From CAYFRC01 sp050946115 (GTDB taxonomy: Bacteria; Bacillota; Clostridia; Christensenellales; Aristaeellaceae): a DNA stretch of 64,000 bases. The notes beneath the pieces are model-generated. The model was not told the DNA's origin. It saw only the letters and a program-made list of their open reading frames with translations, and ran no database searches. Positions 49,878-60,400 of this stretch are shown piece after piece. Location of the stretch: assembly GCA_050946115.1 (NCBI GenBank), contig JBMNUF010000001.1, positions 1-64,000 on the forward strand. The letters are read 5' to 3'. Position 1 is the first letter of the stretch. Every line of letters starts with the position of its first letter. Position numbers and translations under genes: made by a program.

Positions 49878-52028
49878 TTACTTTTTCACAAAGTGCAGCA
49901 CGAGGCTTTCAAAATCGTGCCGCGCGGGCAGTACGTCCAGCCCGATGTACATCAGTTCCGCGCCGGAATAGGTTTTTCCGTCCGTCGACTCATACAGGGC
50001 GTTCTCGTCCAATTCGCGCATATACACCTTAAACGGCGCAGAATTGGGCTTCACCATCCGCTGATAGACGAACAGCAGCGCTTCGTTTTCGCGCGCGAAC
50101 TGCCACGCCGCCGCATTTCCTTCAAAGGGACTCAGAAGGCGCGTGTACGCGCCCTTTTGCACGAGGTCGCGCACCTTCTTGCCGCGCTCCACCTGCCACG
50201 CGACTTCCTCCAGATCCTCCTGCGAGAGCTTGGACAAATCCAATTGGTATCCGAAATTGCCACTCATCGCGACGTCCCCGCGCGTGCGCATGGAAGATGT
50301 GCGCCCCGTCTGGTGGTTCGGAGTCGCGGACACGTGCGCGCACATCGTGCACGGCGGATACACAAACGACGTACTGTACTGAATCTTCACGCGATCGTTC
50401 GCGTCGGTATTGTCGCTCGTCCACGTCTGCGCCATGTAGCACAGCATGCCCGCGTCGAAACGGCCGCCGCCGCCCGAGCAGCTCTCAAACAGCACGTTCG
50501 GGAACAGCTTCTGCGTGATCTCGTCCAGCACGCGATACAGCCCCAGCATATAGCGGTGCTGCGTCTCCAACTTGTTTTCCTTGGGCAGCACGCCGGAGAA
50601 CGCTTCCGTCATATTGCGGTTCATGTCCCACTTCACATAATCGATCGGCGCATCCTCGAGCACCTTTTTCAGCGCGTCGATCACATAGTCCTGCACTTCC
50701 CTTCGGCTCATGTCGAGGATCAGCTGGCTGCGCATTTCGGTGCGCGGGCGGCCGTCCACATGCAGGCACCAGTCGGGATGCGCGCGGTACAGGTCGCTGT
50801 CGGGCGAAATCATCTCCGGCTCGAACCACAGCCCGAATTTCATGCCGAGGGAATTGATATCCTCCGCCACGCCGCGGATGCCGTTCGGGAGCTTTTCCGT
50901 GTTGCACACCCAGTCACCCAGGGAGCAGTTGTCGATGTTGCGCTTGCCGAACCAGCCGTCGTCCAGCACGAACAGCTCGATGCCGAGCTTGGATGCGTTC
51001 TCCGCGATCGCGTGCAGCTTCTCCGGCGTAAAGGCAAAATAGGTCGCCTCCCAGTTGTTGATGAGGATGGGGCGCGGCTCGTCCCGCCACACGCCCCGGC
51101 ACACGCGCAGGCGGATGTATTCGTGGAACGCGCGGCTCATGCCGTTGAGTCCGCAATCGGAGAACGCCAACAGCGCCTCCGGCATTTGGAACGTCTCTCC
51201 CGCGCCGAGCTTCCAGCGAAACACGTCGCCGTTGAGCCCGATCGAAAGGCGCGTCCTGCCGAAATTGTCGACGTTCGCCTCGCAGAAGAAGCTGCCGGAA
51301 TACACCCACGTCATGCCGTAGACCTTGCCGGAGAACTCCGTCGCGCAGTGCTCGCACAGCGCCATAAACGGGCTTTCCTCATGCCCGGACGCGCCGCGCC
51401 TCGATTCCACGCGCGCGGTCATGTGCGCGAGCGGCGCGCGGTACACGTCGCGCTCCCTTATCCACGCGCCGTGCAGGTGAATCGCGTCGTATGCGTCGCC
51501 CGGCAGGATCACGCTCGCAGATGCCGTTTCGCCGAGTGTCAATGCCTCTTTTCCGCGATTGGCAAAGCGCACCGTGCGCGCGATGATGTCGAATTTCTCC
51601 GACGCGCTGTAGCTCAGGACGGCCTCGAGCCCCGTCAATTCGTCTATAAGGGTGATTTCTAACGTCTCGCAGCCGTCATCCTCCTCGCAATAGGAGGAGG
51701 GCAGCCCGTCGAGCGCCTTTTTGCCCCGCACGATCTCGTAGGACTTGAAGCGCAGCGAAACCACGTCATCCCCCTCGCCGTTCACGCATTCGACAGCGCG
51801 CTTTCCGAAATAGCCCGCCTCCTGCGTCGGCAGCTCAAACGGCGCGCGCCCCGCATCGTTGTCAAACGACGCGGCGCCCCACGCCTTGGGTTCGAGGGCC
51901 GAATAGTCCCCGTCGGGCAGCCGCTTTCCCCAGTACAGATGCAGCAAAACGCCGTTTTTCGCAATCTTCATCAGATAGCTCGCGCCCTTGGAGCGGACAT
52001 GAAATACCCCGTCGCAAAATCGAATCAT
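49878..52028 (-). CDS. GH36 alpha-galactosidase, cytoplasmic
   Basis: The product is 716 residues with no signal peptide, the usual length for bacterial GH36 of the MelA/RafA type. A beta-sandwich (1 to about 310) precedes the TIM barrel. The nucleophile is D468 in Y-V-K-W-D-M-N-R and the acid/base is D539 in W-T-S-D-N-T-D; G-L-W-F-E-P-E-M and L-F-E-S-C-S-G-G-G-G complete the active site. It releases alpha-1,6-galactose from raffinose-like sugars. It is divergent from the ADP-ribosylglycohydrolase gene, with back-to-back promoters. Confidence 0.95.
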   Translation of the reverse strand: MIRFCDGVFHVRSKGASYLMKIAKNGVLLHLYWGKRLPDGDYSALEPKAWGAASFDNDAGRAPFELPTQEAGYFGKRAVECVNGEGDDVVSLRFKSYEIVRGKKALDGLPSSYCEEDDGCETLEITLIDELTGLEAVLSYSASEKFDIIARTVRFANRGKEALTLGETASASVILPGDAYDAIHLHGAWIRERDVYRAPLAHMTARVESRRGASGHEESPFMALCEHCATEFSGKVYGMTWVYSGSFFCEANVDNFGRTRLSIGLNGDVFRWKLGAGETFQMPEALLAFSDCGLNGMSRAFHEYIRLRVCRGVWRDEPRPILINNWEATYFAFTPEKLHAIAENASKLGIELFVLDDGWFGKRNIDNCSLGDWVCNTEKLPNGIRGVAEDINSLGMKFGLWFEPEMISPDSDLYRAHPDWCLHVDGRPRTEMRSQLILDMSRREVQDYVIDALKKVLEDAPIDYVKWDMNRNMTEAFSGVLPKENKLETQHRYMLGLYRVLDEITQKLFPNVLFESCSGGGGRFDAGMLCYMAQTWTSDNTDANDRVKIQYSTSFVYPPCTMCAHVSATPNHQTGRTSSMRTRGDVAMSGNFGYQLDLSKLSQEDLEEVAWQVERGKKVRDLVQKGAYTRLLSPFEGNAAAWQFARENEALLFVYQRMVKPNSAPFKVYMRELDENALYESTDGKTYSGAELMYIGLDVLPARHDFESLVLHFVKK

Positions 52029-52063
52029 TTTCCATCACCTTTCCGCATTTTGTTCTCACGTTT

Positions 52064-52092
52064 ATTATAGCGGAAATCGCGCCGCCCGTCAA
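52064..52092 (-). promoter_or_regulatory. alpha-galactosidase promoter
   Basis: Reading left, TTGACG (52092-52087) and TATAAT (52069-52064) are 17 bases apart, 36 bases before the start codon. Confidence 0.8.
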
Positions 52093-52128
52093 CCGATACC
52101 CCACCACGGAAAATGCATTCGTTTTTGA

Positions 52129-52157
52129 TTGACCGAATCCGCAAGCCGTGGTAAAAT
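52129..52157 (+). promoter_or_regulatory. promoter of the ADP-ribosylglycohydrolase/truA operon
   Basis: TTGACC (52129-52134) and TAAAAT (52152-52157) are 17 bases apart, 31 bases before the start codon. Confidence 0.75.
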
Positions 52158-52187
52158 AGAGAAAAATATATTGTGGGAGGAATCGCC

Positions 52188-53549
52188 ATGTTGTTTGACA
52201 GCGAACTTATTGACATTCAGAAAATCCATGCGTGGGAGCTGTATTCCGAATCGCTCCTGTCCGAGGTACGGCAGGCAAAGGACGAGGGGCGCGATATATC
52301 CGAATTTGAAGCCGCCGCAAGGTCGGTCGCCGCGATGCCGAAGAGCGCTTATCGCGAAGATTTGGCGGACATCCTCTTTCGCGCGCTCACGACCGCGCCG
52401 ATCCGGGCGGACTATCCCTACATCGAACCGGATGACCTCTGCGAAATCCGCGCAGCGAGACCGAAGAACCGCAAAGAATTCTCAAAGCCCGACAAAACGT
52501 CCCTCGCGCCGAAGATTCGCGGCGCATGGTACGGGCGCATCGCGGGCTGCCTCTTGGGAAAGCCCGTCGAGGGCTGGCACACGAAGGAACTGCACGAAAT
52601 GCTACGGAAGACGGGCAATTTCCCGCTCTCCCGCTATATGACGAGCGTCGATCTTTCTTCCATGGGCAAGGATTTCTGCCGCGCGAACGAAGTGGGCCGC
52701 ACGTGGGCGGATACGCTCGACGGCTGCGCCCCCGTGGACGACGACACGAACTATACCGCACTCGCCGTGCGCGTGATCGACCGCTTCGGGCGCGATTTCA
52801 CCCCGCGCGACATGGCGACGGCATGGGTCGATATGCAGCCGATGAACGCATACTGCACCGCCGAACGCCGCGCGTTTAAGAACTTCGTCGCGGGCATCAT
52901 GCCGCCGAAATCCGCGACGTACAAGAACCCCGACAGGGAGTTTATCGGCGCGCAGATTCGGGGCGACTACTTCGGCTACATCAACCCCGCCTCCCCCGAA
53001 GCCGCCGCAGACATGGCATGGCGCGATGCCTGCATATCCCACGTGAAAAACGGCATCTACGGCGAAATGTTTGTCGCTGCGATGCTCGCGGCGGCCGCCG
53101 TCACGAGCGACGTGCGCGAGGTGCTCCGCGCGGGGCTCGGCGAGATCCCCGAAAAGTCGCGCCTGGCGGAGGCGATCGAAAGCGTTCTTTCCTGGTTCGA
53201 CGGCGGCATTCCGCAGGAGGATGTGTTCCGACGCATCCACGCATCGTGGGACGAATATCTCCCCTTCGACTGGGTGCACACGATTCCCAACGCGATGATC
53301 GTCGCCGCGTCCCTGCTCTACGGAGACGGTGACTACACAAAGACGATCTGCATGGCGGTCGAAACGGGCTTTGACACGGACTGCAACGGCGCAACCTGCG
53401 GCTCGATCTTTGGCATGATGCACGGCGATACCGCGATCGGCGAAGAATGGAAGGCGCCCCTGTGCGGGACGCTCGACACCTCCATCTTCGGCGTGAACCG
53501 CGCGAGCATCGACGAACTCGTATCGCGCACTCTGGGGCATATCGAATGA
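52188..53549 (+). CDS. ADP-ribosylglycohydrolase family protein
   Basis: The product is 453 residues from ATG 52188 with GGGAGG upstream. After a 115-residue helical N-terminus comes the DraG fold: R-I-A-G-C-L-L-G-K-P-V-E-G, the metal motif V-D-D-D-T-N-Y-T and near the end T-G-F-D-T-D-C-N-G-A-T. The Asp residues of these motifs should bind two Mg ions. DraG-like enzymes remove ADP-ribose from proteins, but family members also act on other N-glycosidic bonds, and the extra N-terminus leaves room for that. The stop overlaps truA by 4 bases. Confidence 0.85.
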   Translation: MLFDSELIDIQKIHAWELYSESLLSEVRQAKDEGRDISEFEAAARSVAAMPKSAYREDLADILFRALTTAPIRADYPYIEPDDLCEIRAARPKNRKEFSKPDKTSLAPKIRGAWYGRIAGCLLGKPVEGWHTKELHEMLRKTGNFPLSRYMTSVDLSSMGKDFCRANEVGRTWADTLDGCAPVDDDTNYTALAVRVIDRFGRDFTPRDMATAWVDMQPMNAYCTAERRAFKNFVAGIMPPKSATYKNPDREFIGAQIRGDYFGYINPASPEAAADMAWRDACISHVKNGIYGEMFVAAMLAAAAVTSDVREVLRAGLGEIPEKSRLAEAIESVLSWFDGGIPQEDVFRRIHASWDEYLPFDWVHTIPNAMIVAASLLYGDGDYTKTICMAVETGFDTDCNGATCGSIFGMMHGDTAIGEEWKAPLCGTLDTSIFGVNRASIDELVSRTLGHIE

Positions 53550-54283
53550 GGATTCGGCTGATTCTGGAATACGACGGCACGAATTACGCGGGCTGGCAGC
53601 GGCAGAGCAATGCCGTTTCCGTGCAGCAGAAGGTCGAGGAGGCGCTGTCCGCGCTCACGAAGCGGCAGGTTACCGTCACGGGCGCGTCTCGGACGGACGC
53701 GGGCGTACACGCGCTGGGACAGGTCGCGCATTTCGATACGGAAAGCCGCATCCCGCCGGACAAATACGCGTTCGCGCTCAACACGATGCTCCCGCCGGAC
53801 ATCCGCGTCCAAAACTCCGCGCAGGCGGCGGACGATTTTCACGCGCGGTTCATGGCGAAGGGAAAACTCTACCGCTACCGCATCCTGTCCGCGCCCCATG
53901 CGAGCGCATTGGAGCGCGATTTTGCGGCGCACACGATCTATCCGCTCAGCCTCGGGAAGATGCAGCGGGAGGCGCGTTCCATCCTCGGAACGCACGATTT
54001 TAAGCCCTTCGCCGCCTCCGGCTCGATCGTGAAGGACACCGTCCGCGCGATCGCATCCTGTGAAATCTCGCAGGATGGGGCGATGTACACGCTCTTCGTG
54101 TGCGGAAACGGCTTTTTGTACAACATGGTGCGCATTTTCGCCGGCACGCTGATTCTTGTCGGCGCGGGCAGGCTGGAGGAGGGCGCGATACGGCGCGCGC
54201 TCGATTCGGGCAGCCGATTGGATCTCGGCATCACCGCGCCCGCATGCGGGCTTACGCTCATGGAGGTATATTACGATGACTGA
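53546..54283 (+). CDS. truA: tRNA pseudouridine(38-40) synthase
   Basis: The product is 245 residues. The catalytic Asp51 is in G-A-S-R-T-D-A-G-V-H-A, and N-G-F-L-Y-N-M-V-R is the second signature. It makes pseudouridine at positions 38-40 of the anticodon arm. It overlaps the ADP-ribosylglycohydrolase gene by 4 bases and the membrane-protein gene by 8. Confidence 0.95.
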   Translation: MRIRLILEYDGTNYAGWQRQSNAVSVQQKVEEALSALTKRQVTVTGASRTDAGVHALGQVAHFDTESRIPPDKYAFALNTMLPPDIRVQNSAQAADDFHARFMAKGKLYRYRILSAPHASALERDFAAHTIYPLSLGKMQREARSILGTHDFKPFAASGSIVKDTVRAIASCEISQDGAMYTLFVCGNGFLYNMVRIFAGTLILVGAGRLEEGAIRRALDSGSRLDLGITAPACGLTLMEVYYDD

Positions 54284-54935
54284 CAAACTGCGCGCGCGGC
54301 TGGGCCTCGGCGTGGTCGTCCTCGCGACGATTTTGACCATGCTTTCCTTTGCGATTCCCGCCGTGAACACAGGATATTACACGATCGTGCAGATCGCCCT
54401 TTGGATCGTCGCAGCGGCCGTCGTGCTTCCGTTTTATATGAAGCGGCGCGTAGCTTCGATGGACGAATACCTGTGCCCCCGAAAATCCGTCGAGGATGTG
54501 AAACTATCCCTCCGCGAGGAATTGGGGGAAAATGCGGTTATCAAAGGCGACCTCGTATACGCGCAAAACGGCAAGCGCATCGATGCGGTCATGCTTTTCG
54601 AGGCGGAACGCTGCACGCAGGAGATGACAAAGGCCATGGACGCCGCGTTTGCCGCGCGCCTCAAGGAAGCCGTGCCCGATTCCGACGCGCGCAGCATTAC
54701 CGCCGCGTATCTGCTGTTTGTCGGCGAGGAGAACAAGGCGCTAAACGACTACCTCAAGCTCGGCGGCGCGGAGGCGCACGTTACGGCAGATGCGACGCGC
54801 ATCCGCATCGCCTCGGCATTTGTCGCGCCCAAGGGGATGCTCTACGTCGCCCGCCCTTCGGACGGAGAGCACGCGCTCTTCGAAAAGGAAGATGCGCGCA
54901 TGTCTTCGCTCTTGGCAAGGGTTCTGCGCAAGTAG
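54276..54935 (+). CDS. small membrane protein of unknown function
   Basis: The product is 219 residues with two membrane spans (about 10-30 and 35-57) and a cytoplasmic alpha/beta tail. No family is recognised. The tail ends in a short helix with S-S-L-L-A-R-V-L-R. Translation is coupled to truA by an 8-base overlap (ATGACTGA). Confidence 0.5.
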   Translation: MTDKLRARLGLGVVVLATILTMLSFAIPAVNTGYYTIVQIALWIVAAAVVLPFYMKRRVASMDEYLCPRKSVEDVKLSLREELGENAVIKGDLVYAQNGKRIDAVMLFEAERCTQEMTKAMDAAFAARLKEAVPDSDARSITAAYLLFVGEENKALNDYLKLGGAEAHVTADATRIRIASAFVAPKGMLYVARPSDGEHALFEKEDARMSSLLARVLRK

Positions 54936-54973
54936 CCGCGCATTTCGGGATTCACCGAAAGGTTCAAAGTGCC

Positions 54974-55768
54974 ATGAATACCAAATATCCGCTCGTGCTG
55001 GTGCACGGCGTCGCGGTGCGGGACACGTTTTTCATGAAATCCTTCGGATATGTGGACAGGATGCTCCGCATCCAAGGATATACCGTCTACAAAAGCAAGG
55101 TCGACGGCTTCGGCACCGTGGAGAACAACGCCGCGATCCTGAAAGCCGAAATCGAAGACATCCTCGCGGAGACCCATGCAAAAAAAGTAAATATCATCGC
55201 CCATTCCAAGGGCGGGCTGGATGCGAGGCATATGCTCGAGCACATGGATATGGCGAAGAGCGTTGCGACGCTTACGACCTTGTGTACGCCGCACATGGGC
55301 TCCCCCATCGCTTCGCTTTTCATGCGGCTGCCGAAGTGGATCGCGCGCGTCGTAGCGTTCTTTATGGACGCGATGTTCCGCATCCTCGGAGACAGGAACC
55401 CGGACAGCTACACGGTGTGCCGCGAGCTCATGCGCGTACCCGTTTCGGAGCAGGCGGTCGTAAAGCCCATCCCCGGTGTCTTTTGCCAGAGCTTTTCCTC
55501 CGCACTGCGCAAGGGCGACAAGAAGGCGGATTTTCTGATGCAAATCCCGTACATGATCTCGCGCCTCGTCGAGAAGACCTCCGATACGGACACGGACGGG
55601 CTCGTGCCGAGGGATTCCGCAAGGTTCGGCAAATACAGGGGCGACTGCATAGACGATTCCGCAGGGCACGCGGAGATTGCGGACTTTTTCGTATCCGGGA
55701 AAAAACACGACCGCATTCTCGCCTTTTGGTCGGCGCTGTGTGAAGAACTGGTGGAAATGGGATACTGA
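54974..55768 (+). CDS. lipase-like alpha/beta hydrolase
   Basis: The product is 264 residues. L-V-L-V-H-G-V-A-V-R-D forms the oxyanion region, the nucleophile is S78 in A-H-S-K-G-G, and a likely catalytic His is H232 in A-G-H-A-E-I. It resembles the triacylglycerol lipase/PGAP1-like group and probably cuts a lipid or ester in the cytoplasm, since no signal peptide is seen. Its last 216 bases are repeated at 57196-57411 on the other side of an MFS gene. Confidence 0.75.
   Translation: MNTKYPLVLVHGVAVRDTFFMKSFGYVDRMLRIQGYTVYKSKVDGFGTVENNAAILKAEIEDILAETHAKKVNIIAHSKGGLDARHMLEHMDMAKSVATLTTLCTPHMGSPIASLFMRLPKWIARVVAFFMDAMFRILGDRNPDSYTVCRELMRVPVSEQAVVKPIPGVFCQSFSSALRKGDKKADFLMQIPYMISRLVEKTSDTDTDGLVPRDSARFGKYRGDCIDDSAGHAEIADFFVSGKKHDRILAFWSALCEELVEMGY
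55553..55768 (+). repeat. direct repeat, copy 1 (3' end of hydrolase gene)
   Basis: This 216-base segment matches 57196-57411 with about 13 differences by hand count, roughly 94 percent identity. Most differences are silent in the reading frame. Confidence 0.9.
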
Positions 55769-55928
55769 TGTTGGCAATCCACGCCTGACATTTACGAATT
55801 AACGAAATATTCATCCTCTTGATATTTCCAGAGTATGAGCGGAGTGATACCATTTCTATAATCACAATGCTTGAAAAGGTGTCGCACGGTTGTCGAGTAC
55901 CTGCGGCTCCTCATTGGGGGGGAGTAGT

Positions 55929-57185
55929 ATGTCGAGAAAAAAGGATATGGATTTCATCGGTCGCTTCTCGCCGGCGGTTGTTGTGATTGTACTCTTTGGC
56001 GTAATCAGCATGCTCGGCGATATCGTGTATGAATCGGCGAGGGGCGCTAACAGTCAGTACCTGAACCTGATGGGAATCAGCGCGGCCAAGGTCGGGCTGG
56101 TCTTCGGGATAGGCGAGTTTTTAGGGTATGCGCTGAGGCTAATGGCAGGCATCGTGTCCGACAAGAGCGGCCGATATTGGTTTTTTATGTTTATCGGCTA
56201 CGGCATGCTCTTAAGCGTCCCGTTGATGGGGCTTACGGCGGAGTGGAGCCTTCTCGTTGTTTTGATGCTGACGGAGCGCATCGGGAAGGCGTTGCGCAAC
56301 CCCGCCAAGGATACGGTTTTATCGGGCGTCGCGGAGGATCAGGTAGGCATCGGGTTCGCCTTCGGATTGCAGGAGGCTTTGGATCAGCTCGGCGCATTTT
56401 TGGGGCCGTTGGTCTTTACCGCGGTCTTCCATTTTGCGGGCGAAAACGGCATTCGCGAGTATCGGTTGGGGTATAAACTGTTGGTTGTGCCGTTTATCGC
56501 TTTAATGCTGTTTTTATATTATGCGTACAAAAGGATTCAGGGTTCGGGGCTGTTGTCCAAGGCCGAAAAAAGGCATTTTGAAAATGAGAAGTTAGAGCCG
56601 GTCTTTTGGAGCTACACCGTGTTCGCATTCTTTTGCACGGTCGGTTTTGTAAACTTCAGTACGATCGGCTACCATCTGAAGGCGAATCAACTCATGTCCG
56701 ACGGCAACATCACCCTGCTGTATTCGCTTGCAATGCTCGTAGACGCCGTGGCGGCGATTGTCGTCGGAAAAGCGTATGATCGGATGAAGGAAAAGACCGG
56801 TAAGAAGACGGGCGGCATTCTCGTATTGGCCGTGATTCCGCTGATGACGATGTTGCTGCCCTTGCTTACATTGAGTCATTCGACGACGCTCATCGCAATG
56901 GGAATGATGCTTTTCGGCATCGTAATGGGAGCGCACGAGACGATCATGCGCTCCGCGATAGCGGACATAACGCCATATCGCAAGCGCGGCACAGGATACG
57001 GCATATTTAACTCGGCTTACGGCATGGCGCTGCTCGCCGGATCGGCGCTGATGGGGCTTTTTTACGACATGAAACAGACAAATATGATCGTTGCATTTAC
57101 TGCCGTGGCGGAGATAATAGCCGTTGCGCTATACATTCAGATGCATCGAGCGATAAAAAGCAGCCGACCGGATAGTTTTAGATAA
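55929..57185 (+). CDS. MFS transporter
   Basis: The product is 418 residues with about 12 membrane spans. The loop after span 2 reads D-K-S-G-R-Y, a recognisable MFS motif. Gly-rich spans and a central hydrophilic loop (about 190-220) are typical. The start ATG 55929 follows GGGGGGAG. Substrate is unknown; the pattern is closest to multidrug or metabolite exporters. TATAAT at 55857-55862 could serve as its -10 box but the -35 is weak. The gene looks inserted between duplicated hydrolase ends. Confidence 0.85.
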   Translation: MSRKKDMDFIGRFSPAVVVIVLFGVISMLGDIVYESARGANSQYLNLMGISAAKVGLVFGIGEFLGYALRLMAGIVSDKSGRYWFFMFIGYGMLLSVPLMGLTAEWSLLVVLMLTERIGKALRNPAKDTVLSGVAEDQVGIGFAFGLQEALDQLGAFLGPLVFTAVFHFAGENGIREYRLGYKLLVVPFIALMLFLYYAYKRIQGSGLLSKAEKRHFENEKLEPVFWSYTVFAFFCTVGFVNFSTIGYHLKANQLMSDGNITLLYSLAMLVDAVAAIVVGKAYDRMKEKTGKKTGGILVLAVIPLMTMLLPLLTLSHSTTLIAMGMMLFGIVMGAHETIMRSAIADITPYRKRGTGYGIFNSAYGMALLAGSALMGLFYDMKQTNMIVAFTAVAEIIAVALYIQMHRAIKSSRPDSFR

Positions 57186-57195
57186 TTACCCAAAT

Positions 57196-57411
57196 ATGAT
57201 CTCGCACCTCGTCGGGAAGACCTCCGATACGGACACGGACGGGCTCGTGCCGAGGGATTCCGCCAAGTTCGGCAAATACAGGGGCGACTGCATAGACGAT
57301 TCCGCAGGGCACGCAGAAATCGCGGACTTTTTCGTATCAGGAAAAAAGCACGACCGCATTCTCGCCTTTTGGTCTGCGCTGTGCGAAGAATTGGTGGAAA
57401 TGGGATACTGA
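57196..57411 (+). pseudogene. truncated duplicate of the hydrolase C-terminus
   Basis: This 216-base frame encodes 71 residues nearly identical to the last 71 of the hydrolase at 54974 (three substitutions by eye: R to H, E to G, R to K). It keeps the His region (G-H-A-E-I) but lacks the nucleophile Ser, so it cannot be an active enzyme alone. The break just before it keeps C-A-A-A-T, present also in copy 1, suggesting a deletion junction. Confidence 0.85.
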
Positions 57412-57438
57412 CGCTTATAAAGACGTCCTCCGGTAGAT

Positions 57439-57475
57439 AAAAGGAGAGCCGCGAACGCGCGCGACTCTCCTTTTT
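57439..57475. terminator. bidirectional terminator
   Basis: AAAAGGAGAG (57439-57448) and CTCTCCTTTT (57465-57474) pair around a G/C-rich inner stem. T-runs on both strands suit it to end the rightward hydrolase/MFS region and the leftward scaffold gene (stop at 57488). Confidence 0.85.
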
Positions 57476-57487
57476 CGATGCGAGGTT

Positions 57488-60400
57488 CTATTCTTCAGGT
57501 GCGGACGCTTCCGGCTCTTCCTCCGCCGATTCCGGCACTGCGGTATCCTCCGGTGCTTCGGCATTCTTCGGCTTTTCGGGGAATTTCACGGTGACGGTGA
57601 AACCCTCGAGCTTCGCCTTGCCCTCGCCCACGATGCGCAATTTGCCCTTTTTGACAAAGGCGACATCCGCATCGCCTGCGGCATCGTCCATACCGGAAAC
57701 GGCGAATTCGCACAACCCGTTTGCGTTGACGCTTTCGATCGAGCCGTCCGCGAACGCAATCGTAACCAATACGTCGCCTATGGATACGGTCATCTTTCCG
57801 TTGCCGTTCCAATCCCCTTCAAAGGCGATCTCGCCCTCATCGTTTATGGATGCGAACGCACAGTCGACGATCTGCGCGCCCTCCGCAAACGCGGTCGGAA
57901 AGATCGGCAGAATCGCTTCGGGCACTTCCTCTGCATCGGCGGTTTCTTCGGGCGCGACGGCCTCCCCCTTAGCTGCAATCGATACGGTAACTTTGCACGG
58001 CGGCGTTTCATACCCGTTGTACAGTTCCGCCGTAATATACGCCTCACCCGCCCCGACGGCGACCACCTTGCCGTTCTCGACCGTCGCCACGGCTTCGTCG
58101 CTCGATTTCCATTTTGTAACGGTTCCGCCGAAGCCCCTTGCGAACCCGACAGAGAGCTTTGCGCTCTTGCCAATCGCCTTGATCGTGAGCTTTGCCTTGC
58201 CGAGGGTCGCATGCCCCGCTTCTGTCGGTGCCTTTGTGACCGTCACGGTGCATTTCGCCGTCTTTTCGTTGACTGCGGTAAACCGAATCGTCGCCTTGCC
58301 CGCCTTTTCGCCGCTCGTCACGGTATAGGTGCCGTCTTCGGAAATCGCGACGGTCGCGATATCCTCGTCCGATGTCGTTACCTGAAGCGTCTCGTCGACG
58401 CCTTCGGGGGATACGGTCGCCCTTATGCCCGAACGAACATCCCCGTTCGCGCCGAGCGTGACCTTTGTCGTAGAGAGCTTCACGCGCTTCGGTGCGGCGA
58501 TGACGTATACGGGCATCTCTGCCGTAACGCCGTTATATGCCGTCGCGACGACAGTCGCCGCGCCCACCTTTCTGCCTTTCAATGTGCCGTCCGCCGTGAC
58601 GGAAACGATCTTCCTGTCGCCCTTCGTCTTCGTGCTGTAGGTGATCTTGCCCTTTGCGTCGCCGTTTCGGATCGCGGAGACGGTTTTCTTTTCGCCCACA
58701 GAGATCGTGAATTCGCCTTCGAAGGACAAGGTCTCGATCGCGGGGCAGACCCTGACATTGACGCTATGCGTCCTGCCGTTATACGTCGTCGCGGTGACAT
58801 TCGCCTCGCCCTCGGACACCGCGACGAGGTTTCCGCCCTCGACGCGTAGAATATTTTCGTCATTCGACGTGACGGTCGCCGCGTTGCGAACCTTTTTCGC
58901 GGGCGTAAAGGCGAGGGAATACGCCGCTCTTTCGCCCACGCCCATCTCCGTCGGCACGTCTTGAAGCGCCACGGAATCAGGCGCTGCGAGCACCGTCACG
59001 GAGAGACTCGCCGTCTTCCCCGTCGCGGTCCTCACGGTAACGGTCGTCGAGCCCGCCTTGACGGCGGAAATCAGCCCGCCCCCGCTCACTTCCGCGACGG
59101 TCTTCCTCCGCGAAGTGTAGGTGTATTGCGCCTCGGCGCCTTCGGGCTTTAGGATCGGCGCGATCTGATACGTCTCTCCCACGCCCAGCGCGATCTTCTT
59201 CTCGCGCACAGAGACGCTCCGCACGATAGGGATCGCGAGGGATTCGGTTCCGCCGCAGATCGGGCAAGTGCGCCTCTTTTCGCCTTCCTTTTTCCTGTCG
59301 GGGTAGTGCACGATTTCGTATTCGCCCCACGCGTGCTCGGAGATTTGCGCGGTAAATGTCGCGCTTTCGCCGCCTGCCTGCACGGTTATTGCCGCTTCGG
59401 GCGCGGTTAGCGTCCCCGAAAGGATGTATTCGGAAATGTCGCTCTCCGTCGCGCCGCTGTTATACCGCACATTGACCGTGAGATGCGCCCTGAGCGCGTT
59501 TAGATCGACGCCCGGGCAGAAAACGGCATTGCCCTGAGCGAAGATCGCCTCCACGCCCGTCACCGCAACCGCCTCTATTGTGAGCATCACGTACTTCGCC
59601 ATGTCGCCGTATTCCACCGTCAGCACGCAATTTCCCGCCGCAATCGTGCCGGAAAGCGTCGCCTCTGCAGTTACGGCTTTGGACGACCCGTCGTTATACG
59701 TCGCGGTCACGGTGAGGTAGCGCCTGATGTCCTCGTAGGTCGCGGTCTCGTAGATCGTATCGGTTCCCGTGTCGAGGGCCACGTCGATACTCTCCAGAAC
59801 GACCGCCGTCACGGACACCGTTACTTCGGCCGTGAAGCCCTCGTAGGTCACGGTGAGCGTCGATTCGCCCTCCGTAAGGATACCCGAAAGCTCCGCTTCC
59901 GATGTGACATCCTTCGTGCTCCCGTCGTTATATATCGCCTCGACCAGAAGGTCCCGCCGGATGTCCTCCAAAGGCGTCGAGGTATAGATGCGCTTTTCGC
60001 CCTGCGTATAGCCCGCGCGGATGTGTGCAATGACAACCTCTGACACCGTAAACCGCACGCTCCCGGACGCGGGAAGGAAATTCTCCGCATCGACTGGCGC
60101 AAACGTCCACTGCGCATCGATCTCTTCGCCCGCTTCAAGCGGGAAATCGACATGTTCCCACGCGATGTGCCCCAGGGTATCGCCCTCCGAAAGCGCGATC
60201 GGCGGAAGCTGCGTCGAGGAGGTATACAGGGTATCAGTCCCAACGGCGGGGCGCACCGTCGGCTCCCTCTTGGAGACTGTGATCGTGACATTCGCCGTCT
60301 TTCCCTGATAGCGCACGGTAACATACGCCTCGCCCGTGCGGAGCGTATCCGAGCCGTTTATGGTTTCGACGGTGAAGTTCTCGATTTCGTCCGTTGTATC

